DNA of 33,572 bases. Source: an uncultured Methylococcales bacterium. GTDB taxonomy: Bacteria > Pseudomonadota > Gammaproteobacteria > Methylococcales > Methylomonadaceae. The position numbers and the translations under genes are program-made. The stretch lies in contig CAIUVX010000021.1 of NCBI GenBank assembly GCA_903902705.1, positions 1 through 33,572 of the forward strand, read 5' to 3'. Below the pieces are notes generated by a model. That model searched no databases, had not been told where the DNA came from, and was given only the letters and a program-made list of their open reading frames with translations. This document shows positions 25,872 through 33,442 of the stretch, in pieces. Within the stretch, counting starts at the first letter, position 1. Each line of letters starts with the position of its first letter.

Positions 25872-28235
25872 TTAAAGTTTAATAATTGACCACATCACTT
25901 TTTTACTGCCCTCTGTGGGGTGTTGTTTTATTTTGTTCATGCTTTGTAATTCAGTCAGTAATTTCATTAATTCATTGCGTGATTTATGCCCACTAAACAA
26001 TTTACTAATCTCAGTCTGTGACCTATCCTTTTCAGCTAACGCACTCAGTAATTTATCCGCGTCCGTTCCTGTATCAAGTGAGGGTACTGTGAAAATATAC
26101 TGCACTGATTTACGGCAAAATTCGACTACATGACACGCTGCCTCAATGTGTCGCTGTTCAATCGTAGGTAAGCAATCCAGCAAACAAAACAGCAAGCTTA
26201 GACGCATTACATACGCTTCTGAACGTGCAGTAACTGAACCTAATACACCCTGCTCATCTTTGCTCACTTCGTGATATTTAGTCTCCCAGTAAGCCCGTGC
26301 ATCGGTTGATAGCGTTATTTCACTATCGCCATTTGATAGTCTTACCGCTTCTGCTAATCGTTCAGCTAATACTTTTACTTTGTCATCATTCATAGGCAAT
26401 GGAAACGCTAGTTTTTTGGTTCGTCTAACGCACGTCCACAAAAAACGATTAGCTAAGCCGTTATAAATGTCTGAATTACTCATGAGTGCGCTTAGTTCAC
26501 AGTGGGTAATGTGTCCTAATACATTGATATGCGGGTTTGTGGCTACCAGCTTATTGCTTTTAGTCATGGGGGCTAGTGTTCCACCGTCCCACGCCCTGCG
26601 TAGTGTTGCGCTTAATGTATTACCATCACGTTGGCACTGTTTTAAGGCATTGCCGAACTCTTCCTCTACCACTAACAGCCGCTTGTCATTTACAGCGCAC
26701 CATGCGGGGTTGTTGCTTCTGTCTAGCTCTTCTGATTCGTCTCTAACCTGAAAAATTAAACCCTCTGCACTGGATAACCCACCAGTGGCAAAATTTAGAC
26801 TTTCAACTAATGACAGATAGCTTTCACATTCTCGAATAATGCGCACAACAGGTTTAAAACTTGTCCCTTTTCTGGCGCGTGAACTTGCACCCACTAACGC
26901 ACAAAACAATCTAGCAAAGTGTTTTGATTCGCCAATTCGTAAAAACTTATCCCTGCCAAGTAATGCAGAACAGGCGCATAAAAAGCTCATGTACACCGCC
27001 ATTCTGTCCGCTTCACTATGTTCTATTGCTAATGCCGATAATTCACTGGCTATGCCGTAATAATGAGCATCATTGAATGTAGGATAATCGAACGCTAAAG
27101 CGGTATTTTCAAGCTCTTCTGTGTCGGTGTTATCACCTGCGCTGCTTTGCTTTTCAGAACCGCCGCTGTTTTGCGCTTTTTCTTTGGCATGAATGCGCTG
27201 ATTATGTTTAGTCAGTTCAGCATCAAAATCGAGGGCTGTTTTTAAATCACCGCCACATTCCAGCAATTTGTAACAGTCGAAAGCATCATGCGCAAAACCA
27301 TCATTCAACTTGTCTCCACCATGCGAATAAACGCGCTCTATGCCGTCTTTGCAGTTAATGCATAGCTTTGTAGCGGGTATGCCGCTATCGCTGTTAGGTC
27401 GTAAATACGCGCCTTTTTTGAGGGTGTAGCCATTGCGAATAAGCACATCATGCACCCTAAAAGACTGGTTAAATTCTTTAATCGGATTGCGCCGCCCGTT
27501 AGTCTCATTAATCGGCTGTTTGGGTTTTAGTGGCGGTGGTTCTGTCGGTTCTGGCTGTGGATTGTTTTTTAACCAGTCTTGTGTGGTTGCATCAGCATTG
27601 AGGTTTTCACCTTTAGCGTGTTGGAAAAACTCGAACAAATTTAACCGCGCTTGATCTGGTACGCGGGGAAAATACCACGCCTGAGACCATGTTCTATTTT
27701 CCTTAACATCGGCTAACATCACGCCGTTATTGTGCAGTTGCTCAAATATCCAATTGAGCAAAAAAGGCAATTGTTCACGGGTGTATGTGCAGGGAATAAT
27801 TACACGGTATTTGTGATAATCCACGCCATACAACCCACCACTATTAAAAATCTGTGCGGGCTGGGTGTCGGTGACTGGTTTATCTTTCGCGTGTAGCTCC
27901 TCATACGTTGCCCCATTGCTAAAGCTTGAATAAATTAGGTGATTAATCCCTAAATCGCTTAAAACAATGTGGACTAAATCAGGCGATACCGCGCCGCTTA
28001 TTATTTCACCTGTGTCTGTATCGATACGGCTATCACCGTCCAATATCAAAATAGATGCCGTGTCGCTGGTTTCGTTATTGGTGCGTTTAGTACCTGAACA
28101 GCGGATAAAATAATTACCGTCTTTTTTACCAATAGCAGGCACAGATAGTCTGGTTAATAATTCTGTGAATGTGGGTGTGTATGGTGTCAGGTCTGGATTA
28201 TTTGCCTGTTTGCCAGTGGCTAATAATAGCTTCAT
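25872..28235 (-). CDS. Primase-like / DUF3987 replication ATPase of the element
   Basis: This 787-aa protein probably initiates replication of the element. The N-terminal third resembles a primase-polymerase type domain: an acidic ILILDGDSRID (62-72), YSSFSN (102-107) and HKYRVIIP (141-148). A proline-rich linker (228-242) and a middle segment with CINC (292-295) follow. The C-terminal half matches DUF3987: a P-loop-like GASSRARKGTS (449-459) lacking the canonical GKS/T, the GLSSAEGLIFQVRDE motif (487-501), and a Walker-B-like VVEEEFG (522-528). A winged-helix-like tail ends it. Its start overlaps the HTH gene by 4 nt. The primase assignment is tentative; DUF3987 is firmer. Confidence 0.8.
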   Translation of the reverse strand: MKLLLATGKQANNPDLTPYTPTFTELLTRLSVPAIGKKDGNYFIRCSGTKRTNNETSDTASILILDGDSRIDTDTGEIISGAVSPDLVHIVLSDLGINHLIYSSFSNGATYEELHAKDKPVTDTQPAQIFNSGGLYGVDYHKYRVIIPCTYTREQLPFLLNWIFEQLHNNGVMLADVKENRTWSQAWYFPRVPDQARLNLFEFFQHAKGENLNADATTQDWLKNNPQPEPTEPPPLKPKQPINETNGRRNPIKEFNQSFRVHDVLIRNGYTLKKGAYLRPNSDSGIPATKLCINCKDGIERVYSHGGDKLNDGFAHDAFDCYKLLECGGDLKTALDFDAELTKHNQRIHAKEKAQNSGGSEKQSSAGDNTDTEELENTALAFDYPTFNDAHYYGIASELSALAIEHSEADRMAVYMSFLCACSALLGRDKFLRIGESKHFARLFCALVGASSRARKGTSFKPVVRIIRECESYLSLVESLNFATGGLSSAEGLIFQVRDESEELDRSNNPAWCAVNDKRLLVVEEEFGNALKQCQRDGNTLSATLRRAWDGGTLAPMTKSNKLVATNPHINVLGHITHCELSALMSNSDIYNGLANRFLWTCVRRTKKLAFPLPMNDDKVKVLAERLAEAVRLSNGDSEITLSTDARAYWETKYHEVSKDEQGVLGSVTARSEAYVMRLSLLFCLLDCLPTIEQRHIEAACHVVEFCRKSVQYIFTVPSLDTGTDADKLLSALAEKDRSQTEISKLFSGHKSRNELMKLLTELQSMNKIKQHPTEGSKKVMWSIIKL

Positions 28236-28468
28236 TGTTGCACCTCACTTGAAAGCAAAACGTAACGCGCCACGCGGTGCTTTGCTTTGCCGCTGTCTTC
28301 GGTTGTCCAGTGCGTGATGATATTAAAACCCTGTTCGCGTAACTCAAAAACCCGCGCCGCTGGTGACATAATATCGAGATGTTTACGCGCTTGTAACGTG
28401 GTTAATGATTCACTTCTTAACCATTCTAAAATGCGGGTACGTTGCGCTTCATTGCTGTTTTGGTTCAT
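28232..28468 (-). CDS. Small helix-turn-helix protein (HTH_39-like)
   Basis: The 78-aa protein has the pattern AQRTRILEWLRSESLTTLQARKHLDIMSPAARVFELREQGFNI, typical of small phage and element HTH proteins in which the winged helix fills nearly the whole chain. It probably binds DNA and may help the replication protein or regulate its operon. It overlaps the primase gene by 4 nt downstream and the stop of the 47-aa ORF upstream (ATGA), so the three are translationally coupled. The family name is from memory of its ARxxELRExGxNI block. Confidence 0.8.
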   Translation of the reverse strand: MNQNSNEAQRTRILEWLRSESLTTLQARKHLDIMSPAARVFELREQGFNIITHWTTEDSGKAKHRVARYVLLSSEVQQ

Positions 28469-28608
28469 AGCGTCACCTGCAAAAACATCATGACGTTATC
28501 GAATTGTGCAGTGAAAATCGGTGCTAATCTGTTAAAATGGCTTTGTTTTTCGCTATATCCCGCTTGTTGTGCTGGCACGGTTGCCCCCGTGCTAGTGCTT
28601 ATCTCCAT
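28465..28608 (-). CDS. Small ORF of 47 aa between alpA and the HTH gene
   Basis: This short gene is supported by context. Its ATG lies 1 bp after the alpA stop with a GGAG ribosome site 6 nt upstream, and its stop overlaps the ATG of the HTH gene as ATGA. The predicted product starts MEISTSTGATVPAQQAGYSE and ends in a hydrophobic FDNVMMFLQVTL. I recognise no family. Small ORFs at this place in P4-like elements are often regulatory or toxic to the host, but nothing here proves that. It fills the only gap in an otherwise continuous coupled operon. Confidence 0.6.
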   Translation of the reverse strand: MEISTSTGATVPAQQAGYSEKQSHFNRLAPIFTAQFDNVMMFLQVTL

Positions 28609-28609
28609 G

Positions 28610-28834
28610 TTAAGCTCCCATTACACGACGCGATTCGATCCACGCCTGAACTTCTGACTCATAAAAGCCAATGGCTCTTGCACCCAATTTAAGTGGGCGC
28701 GGGAAGGTCGGGTCATAACGTGGGGATTTTTCGTTGAGTGCGTCGTAAATAGTCGAGCGTTTTTTACCAGTACGATTGCTTGTTTCTGGCAGTCTGATTA
28801 TGCGTTGTGTGGGTGTTGGTTGTGAGGGAATCAT
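28610..28834 (-). CDS. alpA: AlpA-type transcriptional regulator
   Basis: The 74-aa protein has the AlpA/MerR-like excisionase fold: RIIRLPETSNRTGKKRSTIYDAL (11-33), FPRPLKLGARAIGFYESEVQAWIESR (44-69). AlpA proteins activate excision and replication genes in P4-type elements and PICIs. An AAGG lies about 7 nt before the ATG. It heads a coupled operon with the 47-aa ORF, the HTH gene and the primase gene. The wHTH fold is shared with excisionases, so an Xis role is also possible. Confidence 0.88.
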   Translation of the reverse strand: MIPSQPTPTQRIIRLPETSNRTGKKRSTIYDALNEKSPRYDPTFPRPLKLGARAIGFYESEVQAWIESRRVMGA

Positions 28835-28933
28835 CTTAGTACCTTGTCGGCTTTGTTTAGATGATTCTTATGATATTCACATTTTAATAAGGGGGTTGAA
28901 AGTCAAAAATAAAAATTGATTTTCAAAATCTGA

Positions 28934-29587
28934 TTATTCCTTAAATTGCTTTAAAGCCTTACCAAGCCGTCTGTTAAAAGATGCAAACTTAGCATCATCA
29001 TCACCAAAAAGTTTTTGAGCTATTGGCAATATATCCTTAGAAATAGCACTGGCGTTTGGTTTATCGCCTGTTCTATATTTGTGTAATTGATTAGAAAGAA
29101 GTAACGCCATAATAGCGAGTGCTTTATCAGCGTTCATTTCTGCTATTTCACCGCCGTCTGTTTTTACAGTCTCTTTTTTTGATAGCCGCGCCACGTCCTC
29201 AGCCGAAACATACTTATTAATATTTTTAAAAGGCACTGGGTCTTTTAATTGAGTTGCAATCGCCTCACAAGCTGGGTAGTCTGGGTTTACGAGTTCACAT
29301 AATTTAGCGTCACGATTGTTGCAATATCTTTGAATTGTCTCAACTGGTATTTGATATGGCTTTGTAATGGTGAATGATTGTGCGCTGATAAGTTGACGAT
29401 ATTTATCCATAGATCCAAAGTTATCAGTCTCGTAGTCTATATCAAATTCAATTACACGAGCTTCAGTTCCATTCTCTATAAAAAAAAGCGGTAGCTTACC
29501 CTCAGCCGCTAGATAGATTAAAAGTTCTTTTGAATAGCCAGTTTTTTCAGCCGCTATCGCTAACGGGTAATGCTCAAGTTCTATCAT
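28934..29587 (-). CDS. Element protein of unknown function (217 aa)
   Basis: I do not recognise a family. The N-terminal YPLAIAAEKTGYSKELLIYLAAEGKLPLFF looks like a MerR/excisionase-type helix-turn-helix (residues 7-36), a layout seen in some phage-borne regulators. The rest is charged and without membrane segments, with a C-terminal helical part (ALAIMALLLSNQLHKYRTG, later KFASFNRRLGKALKQFKE). A GGAG sits 6 nt before the ATG. It lies between integrase and alpA, all leftward, with a structured 61-nt patch upstream. A regulator of lysogeny or excision is plausible but inferred only from fold resemblance and position. Confidence 0.65.
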   Translation of the reverse strand: MIELEHYPLAIAAEKTGYSKELLIYLAAEGKLPLFFIENGTEARVIEFDIDYETDNFGSMDKYRQLISAQSFTITKPYQIPVETIQRYCNNRDAKLCELVNPDYPACEAIATQLKDPVPFKNINKYVSAEDVARLSKKETVKTDGGEIAEMNADKALAIMALLLSNQLHKYRTGDKPNASAISKDILPIAQKLFGDDDAKFASFNRRLGKALKQFKE

Positions 29588-29620
29588 TCAACACTCCATT
29601 AAAGTGCAATCATTACGAAA

Positions 29621-29681
29621 GGGGATAACTGGAAACGGTGTAATGACTACCGCTTGTCGGGTTCGATGCCCTATCCAGTTA
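29621..29681. other. Compact structured patch, tRNA-like
   Basis: TAACTGGA (29626-29633) and TCCAGTTA (29674-29681) close an 8-bp helix around two small hairpins. One is CGGT/ACCG (29636-29639 with 29649-29652). The other, on the + strand, resembles a T-arm (GGG-TTCGATG-CCC). There is no room for both D and anticodon arms and no CCA. It sits between the integrase and the 217-aa gene. It could be a leader RNA structure, a tRNA remnant or chance. Confidence 0.4.
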
Positions 29682-29690
29682 AATTATTGT

Positions 29691-29711
29691 AACAGCTTTA
29701 GCTAAGCTGTT
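29691..29711 (-). terminator. Stem-loop at the end of the integrase gene
   Basis: AACAGCTT (29691-29698) pairs with AAGCTGTT (29704-29711) around a 5-nt loop, with the integrase stop codon inside. No T tract follows on the leftward strand, so termination may be weak. Confidence 0.45.
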
Positions 29712-30949
29712 TTGTTGAATGGAATAATCACCGCGCCATTCTTTAAGCCGTCCAAGTAATCAGCCCACGATTGCATCATGATATGACGTTCTGGCAGGTG
29801 TTGGGTTCTGTTATATGCCCGTCCGTTGGTATCTCTGACAGAATGGGCTAGTTGTTGCTCAATATGCTGGTAAGGGAATTTTAAGACTTCCTCTAACAGC
29901 GTTCTAGCAGTTGCCCTGAAGCCGTGTAGCGTGGTTTCATCCTTGCCAAAGCCTAACCGCCTAAGACCTGCTAATAATGCTTCTTTGCTTATTGGCTGTT
30001 CTTTTTCTGTGTGTTCACTGGTAAAAACAAAACGACTATTACCAGTGACAGACTTTAACCTGCTTAGAATCTCAACGGCTTGGCTTGATAAAGGCACTAT
30101 GTGGGGGGTTTGGGTTTTACTGACTAAATAACGCCACTCTTTAGATTCAAGGTCTATGTCTTGCCATTCTGCACTACATAGCTCACTAGGTCTAACAAAC
30201 AGCATAGGGGCAAGCTGTAAGGCTGATTTAACAACAAACGAACCGCTAAAGCTCTCTATGGCGCGTAATAACTGCCCTAATCTTTGCGGATCTGTTATGG
30301 CGGTAAAATGCCCAGCTTTAACCGTTGACAACGCGCCTCTTAAATCGCTTGAAATATCCCTTTCACAGTAACTTGTTGCTATGCCATACCTGAACACCTG
30401 CCCCGCGATTTGTAGCGTTTTACGCGCCATTGTGGGGCTGTTTTGTTCAATGTCTCGCAATGCGTCCAATAGCATAGGCGCGTTAATTGCTGTTATGGCA
30501 TGATTGCCGATTGCAGGGAATAAACGCTTAAACATACCTTTAACGTTTTGTTGGTTATGCGTTGAGGTGCTTAGTGCCTTTTTTTCGTACCATTCTAAAG
30601 CCACATATTCAAAACTGTTAAGCACGGGTAAGCCTTGCTTAATACGGTTGTCATTCTCTACAGCCTGTTTTATGGTGTGTTTCTTTGCCTGTCTTGCTTG
30701 ACTTGGATCAATACCGTGGTCTATTTCAATACGCGCCGCGTTAGTTTTAGCTCTAGCATCAGCTAGGCTAACAGTTGGATATGTGCCAAGCGATAAAGTT
30801 TTGCGCTTGCCATTGAATGTGTAATCAAAACGCCACCATTTAGCCCCGTTGGTTTGTATCAGCATATACAGCCCTTGGCTATCGCTTAAGCGTTGTGGCT
30901 TGTCTATCGGCTTTGTGTTGCGGATTGTGGTATCAGTAAGTTTTGCCAT
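29702..30949 (-). CDS. int: Tyrosine-type site-specific integrase
   Basis: This P4-type integrase catalyses integration and excision of the element. The 415-aa protein has an N-terminal arm-DNA-binding domain (MAKLTDTTIRNTKP to about 85; RLSDSQGLYMLIQTNGAKWW and LGTYPTVSLADAR are typical), a SAM-like core-binding region (about 110-205) and a complete catalytic domain: R253 (FVRPSEL), K278, H342-x-x-R345 (HGFRAT), H369 and the nucleophile Y379. GGAG lies 8 nt before the ATG. It sits at the right end, 180 bp from the attR core, with arm-type motifs covering its promoter region. It looks intact and probably active. Confidence 0.95.
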   Translation of the reverse strand: MAKLTDTTIRNTKPIDKPQRLSDSQGLYMLIQTNGAKWWRFDYTFNGKRKTLSLGTYPTVSLADARAKTNAARIEIDHGIDPSQARQAKKHTIKQAVENDNRIKQGLPVLNSFEYVALEWYEKKALSTSTHNQQNVKGMFKRLFPAIGNHAITAINAPMLLDALRDIEQNSPTMARKTLQIAGQVFRYGIATSYCERDISSDLRGALSTVKAGHFTAITDPQRLGQLLRAIESFSGSFVVKSALQLAPMLFVRPSELCSAEWQDIDLESKEWRYLVSKTQTPHIVPLSSQAVEILSRLKSVTGNSRFVFTSEHTEKEQPISKEALLAGLRRLGFGKDETTLHGFRATARTLLEEVLKFPYQHIEQQLAHSVRDTNGRAYNRTQHLPERHIMMQSWADYLDGLKNGAVIIPFNKTA

Positions 30950-31031
30950 TGCAGTAACTCCAATTCGATAAAAGGATTGATTTGAATGTTACTGTATATG
31001 TTACTGCAAAAAACGCAAGATGTTACTGTAT
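30950..31031. promoter_or_regulatory. Right arm-site cluster and integrase control region
   Basis: ATGTTACTG(T/C)A occurs at 30986, 30998 and 31020 in direct orientation, and the inverse TGCAGTAAC at 30950-30958 touches the integrase start codon. The first two are 12 bp apart and match the left-end pair in sequence and spacing. The sites probably bind integrase and may also repress its own promoter. Confidence 0.65.
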
Positions 31032-31128
31032 TTTAATGTACTCTGTTGGACAGTAAAATAGACTTAATGCTAATATTATCAAGGCTTTATATACTTTATT
31101 GAACTTTGTTAGACTTGATTTTTCACTA

Positions 31129-31145
31129 CAAAGCGGAGTACAAAC
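31129..31145. other. attR core (right 17-bp direct repeat)
   Basis: CAAAGCGGAGTACAAAC matches 24945-24961 exactly. Here the last 12 bases form the left arm of the hairpin at 31134-31165, which shows that the original attB lay in that hairpin. Confidence 0.88.
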
Positions 31146-31165
31146 CTAAGGAAGTTTGTACTCCG
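31134..31165. terminator. Hairpin downstream of the peroxiredoxin gene; original attB
   Basis: CGGAGTACAAAC (31134-31145) pairs perfectly with GTTTGTACTCCG (31154-31165) over 12 bp with an 8-nt loop. It lies 36 bp after the peroxiredoxin stop. Before integration it would have stood between that gene and the convergent small membrane protein gene, so it was probably a shared terminator or a dispersed palindrome. Confidence 0.7.
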
Positions 31166-31200
31166 TGTAGCCAATTACAGCCTACCTGCAAATCACAACA

Positions 31201-31806
31201 TTACAATTTATCAGCGTTTTTGTCCAAATACTCAGCAACACCTGCTGGGTTTGCATTCATACCTGCCGCACCTTTTTTCCAACCTGCTGGGCAAACTTCG
31301 CCATGAGCTTCGTGGAATTGTAAGGCATCGATCATACGCAATAATTCATCCATATCACGACCTAAAGGCAGATCATTAACGACTTGATGACGTACTAAAC
31401 CGCTACGGTCGATTAAGAATGTACCACGATAAGCGACCGCAGGAACCGCTGCTTCAACGTCATAATCTTTGCAAATAGAATGTGAAATATCAGCAGCCAT
31501 TGTGTAACGAACAGCACCAATACCGCCTTTGTTAATCGCCGTATTGCGCCATGCGTTATGAGTAAAATGCGAATCGATAGAGACAGCAATCACCTCAACG
31601 CCACGGCTTTTAAATTCATCCATACGGTGATCTAACGCGATCAATTCGCTAGGACAAACAAAGGTAAAATCCAGCGGATAGAAAAATACCACCGCATATT
31701 TGCCGTTAGTGGCTTCAGAAAAGCTGAATGAATCAACTATCTGACCGTCGCCTAATACGGCTGGAACTGTAAAATCAGGGGCTTGTTTACCGACTAATAC
31801 GCTCAT
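31201..31806 (-). CDS. Typical 2-Cys peroxiredoxin (AhpC/Prx1 type)
   Basis: This cytoplasmic thiol peroxidase reduces hydrogen peroxide and organic peroxides. The 201-aa protein has the peroxidatic site FTFVCPSE (C51), the resolving cysteine in GEVCPAGW (C172), the flexible-loop GGIG motif (94-97) and the strand LIDRSGLVRH. An extra cysteine lies at 112. The C-terminus ends AEYLDKNADKL, giving YL where overoxidation-sensitive relatives have YF. A GGAG precedes the ATG. It is divergent from the sigma-54 activator gene, 214 bp away. The reductant (AhpF or thioredoxin) cannot be told from the window. Confidence 0.93.
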   Translation of the reverse strand: MSVLVGKQAPDFTVPAVLGDGQIVDSFSFSEATNGKYAVVFFYPLDFTFVCPSELIALDHRMDEFKSRGVEVIAVSIDSHFTHNAWRNTAINKGGIGAVRYTMAADISHSICKDYDVEAAVPAVAYRGTFLIDRSGLVRHQVVNDLPLGRDMDELLRMIDALQFHEAHGEVCPAGWKKGAAGMNANPAGVAEYLDKNADKL

Positions 31807-32020
31807 TAATTATCTCCAAAAAATTAAAAAAACAAATGCTCAATATACCTATCGTTAGCCACTATGACAGTGGAATAGGGTTATTCTACACCAAAACAGT
31901 AAGGAATAGTTTCGTTATTTTTAATAAAAATTATCTACAAAATTAATGGTTACTACTAATTTTATTAAATAATCAGTGCTATATTCGTGACAAAAATAGT
32001 CATCGGAATTTAGTAAACTC

Positions 32021-33358
32021 ATGAAACAAAGCGCGTCCTTTTTAAACAACTCTTCTCAGTGGTTAGCTCAATTCGACCATCACAACTTCTTGTCGAAAAT
32101 TCTTGATCTTTGTACATCGACAAATATTTATATTGTCGATAAAGAGCAACGGGTGCTGTATTGGAGTGCAGGCATGGAAACCTTAACTGGTTTACAACAC
32201 GAGACGGTGATTGGCACTATTTGTTTGCCTGAGTGCATCATCACTCCTACCAGCCTTTCCAAGCAATTGATTCAATTGCCTAATACCAATGGCAATCACA
32301 CCAGCCTCAATAAAAACGTGCAGATTTTACAAGACCAAGATGGTAGTTTCGCGGGTGGTTTAGGTTTACTACTACCTTGTGAACTCACGACCAGTGAACC
32401 GTTAGCAAAACTAACTGTTGGTAGTCAAAACTTTCACGGTATACTCAGTCGCTCACCCGCCATGCAGGATGTTTTTCGGCTGATTGAAAATGCTGCCGAA
32501 ACCACTGTTACCGTGTTAGTCAGAGGCGAAAGCGGCACGGGTAAAGAATTAGTTGCCAGAGCCATACACGACTTAAGTTTACGCAAAAATGCGCCATTTT
32601 TAGCCATCAATTGTGCCGCTCTTTCCAGCAATTTATTGGAAAGTGAATTATTTGGTCATGTACGCGGTGCATTTACGGGCGCAATTAAAGATCACAGTGG
32701 TTTATTTCAACGAGCGCATGGAGGCACATTATTTTTAGATGAAGTGGCTGAATTGCCGCTTGAATTACAAGCCAAACTACTGCGTGTCATTCAAGAAAGA
32801 AATTATATTCCCGTAGGCGGCTCAAGCTCAATAAGCGTCGATGTGCGTATTGTGGCAGCAACTCATCGATCACTACGCGAAGAGGTCAAGAATGGGCGTT
32901 TTCGTGAGGATTTGATGTATAGACTTAGGGTCGTGCCGATTTTTTTACCGCCACTTCGAGAACGCCGTGAAGATATTGGCTTACTCATCTGGCATTTTAT
33001 TCATCAGCATAATGCTGCCAACTTTCGAAAAATTGAAAAAATCGAACCTCATGCTATGCGAACACTACTAGACCATTCGTGGTTAGGAAACATTCGAGAA
33101 TTACAAAATGTCGTTGAATATGCGTTTGCAGTAGGGCGAGGCACAACCTTACGGCTTTCTGAATTACCACCCGAATTTAGAGAACCGCGCAACGTTGCAA
33201 ACCCCATTAACTTAAACTTGCCACAATCAGCCGAGCAGGAAGCTTGTGCTATTCGCCAAGCACTGACACAAAGCAACAACAAAGTTGGTTGTGCTGCACA
33301 ACTACTAGCCATGAGTCGTGCAACTTTTTGGCGTAAACGTAAATTGTATGGGCTGTAA
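32021..33358 (+). CDS. Sigma-54-dependent transcriptional activator with PAS-like sensor
   Basis: The protein is an AAA+ enhancer-binding activator of sigma-54 RNA polymerase. The N-terminus has a PAS-like sensor (about 23-120, [23 protein letters not shown]) and no receiver domain. The AAA+ domain has Walker A GESGTGKE (169-176), the sigma-54 contact loop GAFTGA (216-221) and Walker B TLFLDE (236-241). A Fis-type helix-turn-helix ends it (about 402-445, [35 protein letters not shown]). At 445 aa it is complete. The Shine-Dalgarno is weak. The ligand and target genes are unknown; the divergent peroxiredoxin gene is one possible target, without sequence proof. Confidence 0.9.
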   Translation: MKQSASFLNNSSQWLAQFDHHNFLSKILDLCTSTNIYIVDKEQRVLYWSAGMETLTGLQHETVIGTICLPECIITPTSLSKQLIQLPNTNGNHTSLNKNVQILQDQDGSFAGGLGLLLPCELTTSEPLAKLTVGSQNFHGILSRSPAMQDVFRLIENAAETTVTVLVRGESGTGKELVARAIHDLSLRKNAPFLAINCAALSSNLLESELFGHVRGAFTGAIKDHSGLFQRAHGGTLFLDEVAELPLELQAKLLRVIQERNYIPVGGSSSISVDVRIVAATHRSLREEVKNGRFREDLMYRLRVVPIFLPPLRERREDIGLLIWHFIHQHNAANFRKIEKIEPHAMRTLLDHSWLGNIRELQNVVEYAFAVGRGTTLRLSELPPEFREPRNVANPINLNLPQSAEQEACAIRQALTQSNNKVGCAAQLLAMSRATFWRKRKLYGL

Positions 33359-33442
33359 CATTTTTATGTTACATTTTCCACATGACTGAAGAATATGTCA
33401 TTCTAGTGATGAAATTAAGGATTCACATCACAAAAGTTAATT

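Larger units (their letters stand above)
24945..31145. mobile_element. Integrated 6.2-kb satellite-like element with 17-bp attachment repeats
   Basis: The element is bounded by the identical 17-mer CAAAGCGGAGTACAAAC at both ends. It contains only leftward genes: tyrosine integrase, a 217-aa unknown, AlpA, a 47-aa ORF, an HTH protein, a primase/DUF3987 protein and a DUF5681 protein. An iteron-like array (25662-25868) and paired arm-site motifs at both ends complete it. No structural, lysis, conjugation, toxin or restriction genes are visible. Integrase, AlpA, replication gene and a possible small-terminase-like protein are the gene content of P4/PICI-type phage satellites; a replicating integrative plasmid is the alternative. 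It appears intact. Confidence 0.88.

Noticed and set aside
28442-28657. Plus-strand 71-codon open frame opposite the 47-aa ORF
   Set aside because: It is antisense to a coupled operon; the minus-strand ORF has a better ribosome site and precise junctions with both neighbours.
29621-29660. Fragment of 16S rRNA suggested by GGGGATAAC and TGGAAACGGT
   Set aside because: The likeness covers only about 25 bases with a gap, and the flanking sequence does not continue as 16S rRNA. Kept only as a remark under the structured patch.
24945-31145. Element as insertion sequence or transposon
   Set aside because: There is a tyrosine integrase with att-type direct repeats, but no transposase and no terminal inverted repeats at the boundaries.
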